From Corallococcus soli (GTDB lineage Bacteria > Myxococcota > Myxococcia > Myxococcales > Myxococcaceae), in the NCBI RefSeq assembly GCF_014930455.1, contig NZ_JAAIYO010000007.1, positions 372,001 through 436,000 on the forward strand: a stretch of DNA of 64,000 nucleotides. The letters are read 5' to 3'. The notes beneath the pieces are model-generated. The model worked only from the letters and a program-made list of their open reading frames with translations, ran no database searches and was not told the DNA's origin. Shown piece by piece: positions 23,969 to 31,133 of the stretch (position 1 is the stretch's first letter; each line of letters begins with the position of its first letter). Position numbers and translations under genes: made by a program.

Positions 23969-24764
23969 GTTTGGTGTCCCGGAAGTCGAACGCCAGGATC
24001 GCGGCGGTCGCGCAGACGGCAGTGAAGGTGAGGATGACGGCGGTGCTCTGGAGTACGACGCTCCAGCGGCCCTCGCCGAAGGTGGACTCGTTGAGCGCGC
24101 GCAAAGCCCAGTGGTGCGGCGTGGCGTAGCCGAGCGTGCGCGACCATCCCGGCAGGGCTTCGGTGACGACGATGGCTCCGCCCACCGCGCTGAACGTCAC
24201 CAGCACGAGGTAGGAGAGGTTGGAGAGCGTGGCGGTGCTGCGGGTGAGCGCGAAGAGGAGGAAGCCCAGCGCCGAACCGCTGGCCACCAGCGCCGCGCCC
24301 GTGAGCGCCACCTGGAGGACGTTGCCGTGCAGCGGCAGCCCCAGGAACACCGCCGCGAAGCCCGTGAAGAGCAGCAGCTGCACGAACGACATCGCGCACG
24401 CGGGCAGCACCTTGCCCATGGCGAACGCGAGCCTCGGTGGGCGGATCAACGCCTGCCTGCCGTGGGTGTGGTACCAGAAGTCCCGGTAGAACGCGTGACC
24501 CGAGTACGTCACCACCATGTAGCTGAACATCACCGCGAAGCCGATGGTGGCCCGGCCCATGGCGCCCGGTGCCGCGTCGAGCCCCGAGACACCCGGGCCG
24601 AGGATGGCGGAGAGCACCGCGGGCAGGATGAAGATGAACACCATGGCCGTGCGCTCACGCGCGAGCACGCGCCACTCGGTCCGCGCGTAGCACCCCACCA
24701 CGTTGACGAAGCCCGCCACCCCGCTGGGGGCGGAAGGACTGCTGGAAGCGATGTCGTGACTCAT
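23955..24764 (-). CDS. ABC transporter permease (ABC-2 type)
   Basis: A 269-residue membrane protein with six hydrophobic segments in the ABC-2 arrangement: an N-terminal cytoplasmic stretch, TM1 (AMVFIFILPAVLSAI), a reentrant middle, and a last helix ending at AFDFRDTK. The conserved RPPRLAFAMGK loop precedes TM3. It pairs with the ATPase gene it overlaps by four bases and should export a small molecule or lipid-linked compound. I start at the ATG at 24764; the frame is open upstream only within the ATPase gene. Being joined by overlap to the alpha-oxoamine synthase gene suggests export of that operon's product. Confidence 0.85.
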   Translation of the reverse strand: MSHDIASSSPSAPSGVAGFVNVVGCYARTEWRVLARERTAMVFIFILPAVLSAILGPGVSGLDAAPGAMGRATIGFAVMFSYMVVTYSGHAFYRDFWYHTHGRQALIRPPRLAFAMGKVLPACAMSFVQLLLFTGFAAVFLGLPLHGNVLQVALTGAALVASGSALGFLLFALTRSTATLSNLSYLVLVTFSAVGGAIVVTEALPGWSRTLGYATPHHWALRALNESTFGEGRWSVVLQSTAVILTFTAVCATAAILAFDFRDTKHDTT

Positions 24765-25747
24765 GGGCCCTCGGACTCCCTGGCGAAGGCGCTCAGGGAC
24801 GGGTCCCTCAGCAGGATGTCGCGGAGCCGGTTGCCGGACAGGCGCAGCTCGGACAGGCGGACGTCGGAGGGGACCTCGCCCAGCTTCGAGCGGACCTCCT
24901 CCAGGCTGCCGGTGGCGAGCGTGAGCTCCCACGCGCCCTCCGCGGGCGGAGACATGGGACGCGCGCCGCGCAGTGACAGCGTGCGCGACTGGTTGGACAG
25001 GACGGTCCCCAGCGCCCCCAGGTCCCGCGTCCTTCCATCCCGCAGCAGCACCAGCTCCGTGGACAGCTCCTCGATGTCCTCCGGGTAGTGCGCGGTGACC
25101 AGCACCGCGGCGCCCTCCTCCCGCCAGGCGCGCACCCGCCGCACCACGAGCTGGCGCGCCTCGAAGTCGAGCGCGACGGTCGGCTCATCCAGCAGCCGGA
25201 TGGGCGGCGCGTGGACGAAGCTCGCCGCCAGGTGCACGAGCCGCCGCTGCCCCCCCGACAGGTGGTGCACGCGCGTGCTGGCGATGGGACCCAGCGCGAA
25301 CTCATCCAGCGTCCGGGTGATGGCCGCCTTCGCCTCCCCGCGTCCCAACAACAGACGGGCAAGGTGCCCGACGTTCTCCTCCACCGTGAGCACGGGATAC
25401 AGCGCGATGGCCTGCGTCGCGAAGCCGATGGCGCGGTGAGCGGGGAGTGCCCCCACGTCCAGCCGCACCGAGCCCCCGGTCTTGCCTCGCACGGTGCGGG
25501 TGAGCGCCCCCAGCAGCGTCGTCTTGCCAGCGCCGTTGGCCCCGAGCAGCCCCACGGAGGTCCCTCCCTTCAGGAGGAGGGAGACGTCGCGGAGAACGGG
25601 CGCCCCTTGCGCGAACGCGAAGGACAACCCCTCCGCGCGGAGCAGGATGTTTCCGTGCGGCGGGCCCATGGACTGACAAGGCCGGCCAGGAGGTTTGATT
25701 GGATCCTGAAATACTGTTTCTTCAGGAAAAGCGAATTTGTCGGTCAT
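24761..25747 (-). CDS. ABC transporter ATP-binding protein
   Basis: A 328-residue ATPase: Walker A LLGANGAGKTT near residue 70, signature LSGGQRR near 163, Walker B IRLLDEPTVAL near 186 and the switch His in VTAHYPED. About 80 residues follow the ATPase core, as in DrrA/CcmA-type exporters. It is the first gene of the six-gene leftward operon. The start is uncertain. The ATG at 25747 gives 26 extra residues, has only a distant AAGG, and would place a perfect operator-like dyad (25704-25727) inside the coding sequence. The Met at 25669 would leave the dyad upstream, but no ribosome site precedes it. Confidence 0.87.
   Translation of the reverse strand: MTDKFAFPEETVFQDPIKPPGRPCQSMGPPHGNILLRAEGLSFAFAQGAPVLRDVSLLLKGGTSVGLLGANGAGKTTLLGALTRTVRGKTGGSVRLDVGALPAHRAIGFATQAIALYPVLTVEENVGHLARLLLGRGEAKAAITRTLDEFALGPIASTRVHHLSGGQRRLVHLAASFVHAPPIRLLDEPTVALDFEARQLVVRRVRAWREEGAAVLVTAHYPEDIEELSTELVLLRDGRTRDLGALGTVLSNQSRTLSLRGARPMSPPAEGAWELTLATGSLEEVRSKLGEVPSDVRLSELRLSGNRLRDILLRDPSLSAFARESEGP
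25704..25727. promoter_or_regulatory. Perfect inverted repeat at the head of the exporter/biosynthesis operon
   Basis: TCCTGAA at 25704-25710 and TTCAGGA at 25721-25727 form a perfect 7-bp dyad around a 10-bp AT-rich centre, in a stretch (25690-25745) noticeably poorer in GC than its surroundings. The spacing of 17 bp between arm centres suits a dimeric repressor. Whether it is an operator depends on the true start of the ABC ATPase gene. Confidence 0.4.
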
Positions 25748-25907
25748 CGTCGGGATGACCTTCTACAGATGCGGTCTGACATCCAGCGTCAGCCCATCGC
25801 GTCGAAAAATGACGCGGAAGAACTCTGTGCGTTCAGGATTCGTTCCGGCACGCCATGCGCGAAACCACGTCAGGGGTTTCGCCGACAGCCTCCGTCACGG
25901 AGCACGC
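25748..25907. promoter_or_regulatory. Divergent promoter region, exporter operon / CE2-type esterase
   Basis: These 160 bp separate the two starts. They contain a perfect dyad, CGCGTC at 25798-25803 and GACGCG at 25811-25816, around GAAAAAT, and an imperfect CTGAC/GTCAG pair at about 25777-25793. No convincing -35/-10 pair could be singled out. Confidence 0.35.
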
Positions 25908-27122
25908 ATGAATCCCTTCACCATCGCCCGTCGAATCCTTCCGGCCCTGGCCCTTGGACTCCTGTTCTGGGACTGCAAGGGTTCCACTCGCGGGCCGGAG
26001 GACACGACCCGACAGGAGACTTCCAACATGGCCCTGTCCTGGGTCACCGTTCCCGCCACGGACACGAGGATTCAGTACGTCGGCCGGACGTATCGCTCCA
26101 GCACCGGGGTCGTCTTCTCCCACCCGGGCGTCACGGTGCGCGCGCGCTTCTGGGGGGACGCCCTGCGCATGCGGCTCGACGACGCGGGCACGGGCGGCGA
26201 GGTGGGCACCAACCACTTCGACGTCTCCGTTGACGGCGCCCCACCGACCCGGCTCGCCGTGCGGAGCGGCGAGGCCACCTACCCGCTCACCCCGGCGCTG
26301 ACGGTCGGTCTCCACACGGTGGAGCTCCTCAAGCGCACCGAATCCATCGTGGGCCCCAGCGAGCTCGTGGCGCTGGAGGTCCATGGCGAGCTTCGGGAGC
26401 CGCCAGCCCGCCCGGGGCTCCGGATGGAGTTCATCGGGGACTCCATCACCTGTGGCTACGGCACCGACGTCGCGTTCATCCCGGAGTCACGCTCCTGGAG
26501 GGCGCCCACCTTCACGTCGAAGCATCAGAATCCCAGACGGACCTACGCGTGGCTCACCGCCATGAACCTGGGCGCGGAGCCCGTCCTCGTCTGTTATTCA
26601 GGCCATGGTGTCTATCGCAACCTGGACCTGACGACGTCCGGCCTGCTGCCCGCGCTCTATGGGCTCGCGGTGCCCGGGCATCCCGCGGCGTGGGAGTTCA
26701 CGGGCGGCTCTCCGGACGTGATTGTCATCAACGTGGGCACCAATGACACGCTCGCGGGCAGCGGCACCGACGCCTCCCTCCCGGACGAGGCCGGGTTCAA
26801 GGCCGCCTACCGCGCGTTCCTCCAGCGGCTGCGGACGCTCCATCCCCGCGCCCACATCGTTTGCACGCTGGGCAGCATGACGGATGGATACAAGAAACTC
26901 GAAGGGCACGGCGTGGTGAAGTCCGTGCACGTCGGGGATTGGATCACCGGACTGGTGGAGGAGCGGCGCCGCGCCGGGGACACCCGCGTCCACCGCCACG
27001 TCATGGCCGAACAGGACCCCGCCACCGATGGCGTCGCGGAGGATTGGCATCCATCCGCCGCCACGCACCAGAAGATGGCGGAGTCCCTGACCCGGTTCAT
27101 CCGGGACGTCGTGCTGCCCTGA
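25908..27122 (+). CDS. SGNH/GDSL carbohydrate esterase, CE2 type
   Basis: A 404-residue exported protein. An N-terminal hydrophobic segment ends in FWDCKG, possibly a lipoprotein signal. Residues about 40-165 form a beta-rich jelly-roll-like domain (FWGDALRMRL, FDVSVDG). The SGNH hydrolase follows: block I FIGDSITCGYG with Ser near 179, the Gly region, block III NVGTNDT near 278, and block V DWHPSAATH with Asp and His near 378. This two-domain order is that of CE2 acetyl esterases, which remove O-acetyl groups from xylan or other polysaccharides. The start fits the signal; a longer frame reaches back to 25737. Confidence 0.85.
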   Translation: MNPFTIARRILPALALGLLFWDCKGSTRGPEDTTRQETSNMALSWVTVPATDTRIQYVGRTYRSSTGVVFSHPGVTVRARFWGDALRMRLDDAGTGGEVGTNHFDVSVDGAPPTRLAVRSGEATYPLTPALTVGLHTVELLKRTESIVGPSELVALEVHGELREPPARPGLRMEFIGDSITCGYGTDVAFIPESRSWRAPTFTSKHQNPRRTYAWLTAMNLGAEPVLVCYSGHGVYRNLDLTTSGLLPALYGLAVPGHPAAWEFTGGSPDVIVINVGTNDTLAGSGTDASLPDEAGFKAAYRAFLQRLRTLHPRAHIVCTLGSMTDGYKKLEGHGVVKSVHVGDWITGLVEERRRAGDTRVHRHVMAEQDPATDGVAEDWHPSAATHQKMAESLTRFIRDVVLP

Positions 27123-27130
27123 GCCGGCGC

Positions 27131-28744
27131 CTACTGCCTGACGCGCAGCGTGACGGAGGTGAACACCTCCACGCTCTTGCCGTCCACCTGGACGAAGTGG
27201 CTCGTGTAGCCCACCGGCTTGATGAAGATGCCGCTCGCCTCGTGCTCATTGACGGACTTGGCGCCGAACCGCGCCATCTGCATCGTGCCCATGGCCATGC
27301 CCGTGCAACCCACGCACTTGGGCGCGCGGTGCGCGAACACGTTGCCGCCCTCGATGTTGTTCGTGCCGTTCAGGCGCGGCTTCGGCACGGAGATGAACAG
27401 GCGCTGGTCGGTGCCGGGAATCTCCCAGACCGCCCCCATCGGGAGGGGGCTGGTGCTGTCGGCGTTGTTGCCCACCGGACGGAGGGTGATCTCCGTGAAG
27501 CCATTGCTGGCGATGGCCGAGTTGATCTGGACGATCTCCTCCTTCTTCGTCCACCCCAGCCAGTGGAGCTGCGGGAGGTTGTAGTTGTCCGACGCGAAGA
27601 TGCCCATGTACGTGCTTGAGTCGCCGGACGACTTGACCTTGCCGGTCGAGGGGTCTCGCACGTTGCCGTGAGCGAGGCCGAGGACGTGCCCGACCTCATG
27701 GGCGTAGTCCCGGAACAGGGTGCCCTTGAGGTTGACGGTGCGCGAGCCGGCGTTCGAGGTGGAGCACATCCCGCCAGGCAGCACATACACCGTCAGGAAC
27801 GCGTTCGAATTGGTCGTCTTCTGACGGGCCTGGGTCTTCGCCGTCGCACAGTTGCTGCTCGTCACCGCCACGGTCTGCGTACCGACGATATCCAGGCTCA
27901 CCTGGTTGCGCGACGCGACGGCGTAGTAGTCGTAAAGGTTGCCGACGACGTTCCGGATGGTGGTCATCGCGGGCGTGTTCCTGCCCTCAAGGGTCATCCG
28001 GACGATCTTGACGGTGTGCTTCTTGTTGAGGGCGCCCAACCTGCTGGCGCTGTTGTAGTTCTTGACGCAGGTCGACTCCGTGGGGCCACAGTCGTAGCTG
28101 TGCGACGAGGGGAGCACTTCGGCGTCCTGAATCCGGTACGAGCGCACCTTGTCGTTCGCGCTCGCGCCGCTCCCGAACGACGTCTCACAGAGGTTCGCGT
28201 CGTTCTCGACGGTGACCGAATCGCCGGCGCAGTCCGCGGCGGCATGGAGCGTCACGGTCTTGCCGATCGGCACTTCAATGAAGGAGGCGCCCACGGTCGG
28301 TGCGAGGGTGTGACAGCCGTTGGACGCGGCCTCCTGGAGCACCGGGGAGGTGCCATTGCAGTTCTCGCGCACGCGGACGGCCGGGGTGCGCGGGACGATG
28401 AGCTGCTCGCGCAGCGCGGTCCAGTTGGCCGCCGTGCAGTTTCCTGACTGCACCGCATCGACGAAGACGTCGTCCTCGAGCTCCACATGCTCGTAGGTCA
28501 GGCACGTCTCCACCATCTCGTCCCAGTGCTCCGGGTCGCAGGTCCCCGCGTTCGCATACGTCTCGACGCACGCGAGCGCCGCCCCGAGCTCCGCGGAGAC
28601 GACCGACTGCTGGGTGGACGCGACGGACGCCTCGATGCCCGTGCCGCCGGGCTGCTCGTGGGACGGGGACTCCAGATCCTCGCCCTGACACCCTGACACC
28701 AGCGCGCCGCACAGCATGACGCCCATCATGGACAGCTTCCGCAT
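27131..28744 (-). CDS. Metzincin-type zinc metalloprotease lipoprotein
   Basis: A 537-residue lipoprotein: AAGGGAGAAG ribosome site, signal peptide with lipobox LVSGC at about residue 19. Residues roughly 20-260 form a Cys-rich region (segments such as CNGTSPVLQEAASNGC and DCAGDSVTVENDANLC, beta-rich, vaguely crystallin-like). The protease domain carries the extended zinc motif HEVGHVLGLAH near residue 351 with three His ligands and catalytic Glu, and a YMGIF that may supply the Met-turn. The C-terminal domain is beta-rich. Myxobacteria secrete many such enzymes for predation or development. It is convergent with the esterase gene, eight bp apart. Confidence 0.82.
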   Translation of the reverse strand: MRKLSMMGVMLCGALVSGCQGEDLESPSHEQPGGTGIEASVASTQQSVVSAELGAALACVETYANAGTCDPEHWDEMVETCLTYEHVELEDDVFVDAVQSGNCTAANWTALREQLIVPRTPAVRVRENCNGTSPVLQEAASNGCHTLAPTVGASFIEVPIGKTVTLHAAADCAGDSVTVENDANLCETSFGSGASANDKVRSYRIQDAEVLPSSHSYDCGPTESTCVKNYNSASRLGALNKKHTVKIVRMTLEGRNTPAMTTIRNVVGNLYDYYAVASRNQVSLDIVGTQTVAVTSSNCATAKTQARQKTTNSNAFLTVYVLPGGMCSTSNAGSRTVNLKGTLFRDYAHEVGHVLGLAHGNVRDPSTGKVKSSGDSSTYMGIFASDNYNLPQLHWLGWTKKEEIVQINSAIASNGFTEITLRPVGNNADSTSPLPMGAVWEIPGTDQRLFISVPKPRLNGTNNIEGGNVFAHRAPKCVGCTGMAMGTMQMARFGAKSVNEHEASGIFIKPVGYTSHFVQVDGKSVEVFTSVTLRVRQ

Positions 28745-29413
28745 ACTTCTCCCTTCGCAGCCCGTGGCCGCGAGACATGCGCATGGATGCTTCAATGGAG
28801 GTTCCAGCCTGTCGGCTGTGCATTCAGGGCTGCCAGGCCTGCGGGTTGCGCGGCCGGCGCCCTTCATGCCCGAAAGACTCTTACGCGAATTTCTCACAAT
28901 CAGTGACAATCGTTGAAATATGTTTTGTGCACCATCCGCATGTCTTGATGCATGAGAATCTGGATTGCGCGACGCAGCAGCGCGCGTGACAGCGCGAATT
29001 GACGAACACCGGCGCTGCGGCGCGATGCGCAATCCGAGACCTGCTCCTGGCCCCGGAGCCGCGCACGATAACGCCAGTCACATCGCCGGGATTGATCACA
29101 GGCCTTCATGGGTAGTCTCAAACCTGCTCTTGCTGATTCAGATTGCAGGACACCCCAGCAGGCGGTCCGCGCCGGCGTGACAGGAATTGTCGGGGCGTCG
29201 TGCTGCCTTGAGCCGGGCTGGGAGCCCCTGTGTCCCCGGCACGGCCAGGACGCGGCGCGCGCGGCGCCCAGCTCCACCGCCCCCCTCATCCGCGCCGGCC
29301 CCTCGCCCGCCGCGACGCCCTGCGGCATCCGCGTCCTCAAATGACCTGGCGGAGCAACTCCTTCTCTCAGGCTCCGATAACTCCCTGAACCCGAGAATCC
29401 AGAGGAGCCGACC
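28745..29413. other. 669-bp non-coding stretch with an AT-rich island
   Basis: This lies between the divergent metalloprotease and hydrolase genes. About 28885-28985 is strikingly AT-rich for this genome and contains TTGAAATATG and ATGCAT-type sequences, suggesting promoter or regulatory DNA. At 29197-29216 a 20-bp stretch matches the last bases of the CE2 esterase gene and its stop (27108-27127) at 19 positions. I found no credible reading frame or structured RNA. Confidence 0.5.
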
Positions 29414-30514
29414 ATGGCCATCGACGGAGCAGGAAAGAGCGGCATCCGCCCGGTGACGCCGCGGCCCCTGAACCCCCAGGCGGCGCCCGTCGCCCCGAAG
29501 AACCAGGTGGCCCGCCCCCTGGCCCAGGCGGACATCTTCGAGACGCGCGCCAAATCCACGGGCTCCACGCCGGGCAACGCGAACCTGCCCCCCATCCAGT
29601 CCAACACGGGCACGGTGAAGGCCGGCACGGTGGTGCTGGACGACGCGACGAAGGTGGCGCGCGGGGCCTTGAAGATCGACGAGTCCGCCAACCCGACGAC
29701 GTACGACGGCATGTACCTGGGCTCGGACGGCTACGCGTACCCGCCGGACAAGTTCTCCGTGTCGGAGGTGCCGCCGTTCCGGCCGGACTCCCCCATCGCC
29801 AGCCCGACGCCGACGACGTACCACGTCAACGGAATCCAGACCCCGCAGGGCAGCGCCACGGGCGAGGCCCAGAAGATGGCGAACGAGACGGGCACCAACG
29901 TGGTGCCCATCTACAACGCCTCGGAGAGCCTGCCCCAGGACATCGCGCAGACGGGCCTGGACCGGCTGGGCCTGGGCGACAACAAGGCGGCGCAGACGCT
30001 GGCGGACGCCATCTACAAAGACTTGCAGGCGGGCCTGAAGGTCAACGTCACCGGCTACAGCCAGGGTGGCGCCATCGTGTCCAGCGCGCTGCGGGAAGTG
30101 GACAACCGCATCAAGGACGACATGGGCGGCTTCTGGGGCAACCTGCCCATCTTCGGGGACGGCAACCGGGACAAGCGCGAGGAGCTGCTGGGCAACGTGA
30201 ACGCCACCATGTTCGCGGGCGCGGGCAAGACGTTCCCGGACGGACCGAATTACACGTTCTACGTCAACAACCAGGACCCCGTGCCGACGTGGCTGGGCTC
30301 GCACGAGTTCAACCCGGTCACGGACATCGTCAGCGGCATCGTGTCCGGCCTGTTCCCGGGCATCGGCGCCATCAACGGCGGCCCGTCCATGCAGGCCCCG
30401 GAGGGCTCCACCATCCACACCTTCGATTCCCCGGGGGCGAGCGGAGAGGTGTTCGGCACCGACGGCAAGCACGGCATCGACACGTACCTGGGGAACATCC
30501 AGGACGCGGTCTGA
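29414..30514 (+). CDS. Alpha/beta-hydrolase-like protein with disordered N-terminus
   Basis: A 366-residue protein with GAGGAG seven bases before the ATG. The first 60 residues are Pro/Ala/Gln-rich and probably disordered, with no signal peptide. From about residue 115 there is a hydrolase-like core: VNVTGYSQGGAIVSSALRE supplies a G-x-S-x-G nucleophile elbow near residue 217, and NNQDPVPTWLG and STIHTFDSPG could supply the acid and His. The family is not one I can name; similar soluble proteins with disordered leaders occur in myxobacteria and could be exported without a Sec signal. Lipase, esterase or peptidase activity are all open. Confidence 0.65.
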   Translation: MAIDGAGKSGIRPVTPRPLNPQAAPVAPKNQVARPLAQADIFETRAKSTGSTPGNANLPPIQSNTGTVKAGTVVLDDATKVARGALKIDESANPTTYDGMYLGSDGYAYPPDKFSVSEVPPFRPDSPIASPTPTTYHVNGIQTPQGSATGEAQKMANETGTNVVPIYNASESLPQDIAQTGLDRLGLGDNKAAQTLADAIYKDLQAGLKVNVTGYSQGGAIVSSALREVDNRIKDDMGGFWGNLPIFGDGNRDKREELLGNVNATMFAGAGKTFPDGPNYTFYVNNQDPVPTWLGSHEFNPVTDIVSGIVSGLFPGIGAINGGPSMQAPEGSTIHTFDSPGASGEVFGTDGKHGIDTYLGNIQDAV

Positions 30515-30607
30515 CGCGGGTGAAGCGCACGGCGCTCCAGGCGCCGCTCTCGCGCGACAGGGCGTCCAGCCGCCTGCCATCAGGCAGCGGAACTTCGACC
30601 TGACGAC

Positions 30608-30631
30608 CGAAGCTCGCGGAGCGGAGCTTCG
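30608..30631 (+). terminator. Stem-loop downstream of the hydrolase gene
   Basis: CGAAGCTC at 30608-30615 and GAGCTTCG at 30624-30631 form a perfect 8-bp stem with an 8-base loop, 94 bp after the stop codon. A smaller GCCTG/CAGGC hairpin lies at 30572-30585. No T-run follows, as is common in this genome type, so termination is inferred from the structure alone. Confidence 0.4.
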
Positions 30632-30715
30632 CCCTCATCGGACGGGAAAACGGATGAACCGTGTCCCGACTTTGAAGTAGGACTTCCCCATGGGCGCTTG
30701 GCGCAGGCGCGTGGG

Positions 30716-31126
30716 ATGACAGACACGACGACACGGGTCCGCTGGCGACGCGCCAGCCTCGCGGGGTGGCTCGCCTTCTCCCTGTGTGGTGTCACGGTGG
30801 GGGTGCGCGCCGCCACCGTCGCCCCGGCGCCGGAGCGCAAGCACCTGTCGGACGTGGAGCGCGCCCAGGCAGGCCGCGCGGCCGCCGCCGAGGAGCCCAG
30901 GTGGCGCGCGCAATCGCTGCACAACTTCCCGGGGGACCGCTGGTCGCAGGACGACGACTTCAGCGCCTCCGAGCGCAAGTGGGTCACCGGGGAGGCGGAG
31001 CGCCGGAAGGTGCCCGTGGAAGAGGTGTTCCGCGCCGTCGATGACGAGCTGCGCGCCAGTGGCCCGCTCCGGCCACCGCGCAAGGCCACCGCGGCGCCCT
31101 GCAAGCCGCGCGCTTTCTACGACTGA
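30716..31126 (+). CDS. Hypothetical small exported protein
   Basis: A 136-residue protein with a basic N-terminus and hydrophobic segment (ASLAGWLAFSLCGVTVGV) followed by an Ala-rich cleavage region. The mature part is highly charged and helical, ending RAFYD. Segments such as RWRAQSLHNFPGDRWSQDDDFSASERKW have no family I recognise. The ATG at 30716 is preferred over a TTG six codons earlier. The large membrane protein gene begins only seven bases after the stop, so the two are probably co-transcribed and may act together at the envelope. Confidence 0.62.
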   Translation: MTDTTTRVRWRRASLAGWLAFSLCGVTVGVRAATVAPAPERKHLSDVERAQAGRAAAAEEPRWRAQSLHNFPGDRWSQDDDFSASERKWVTGEAERRKVPVEEVFRAVDDELRASGPLRPPRKATAAPCKPRAFYD

Positions 31127-31133
31127 CGCGCGG

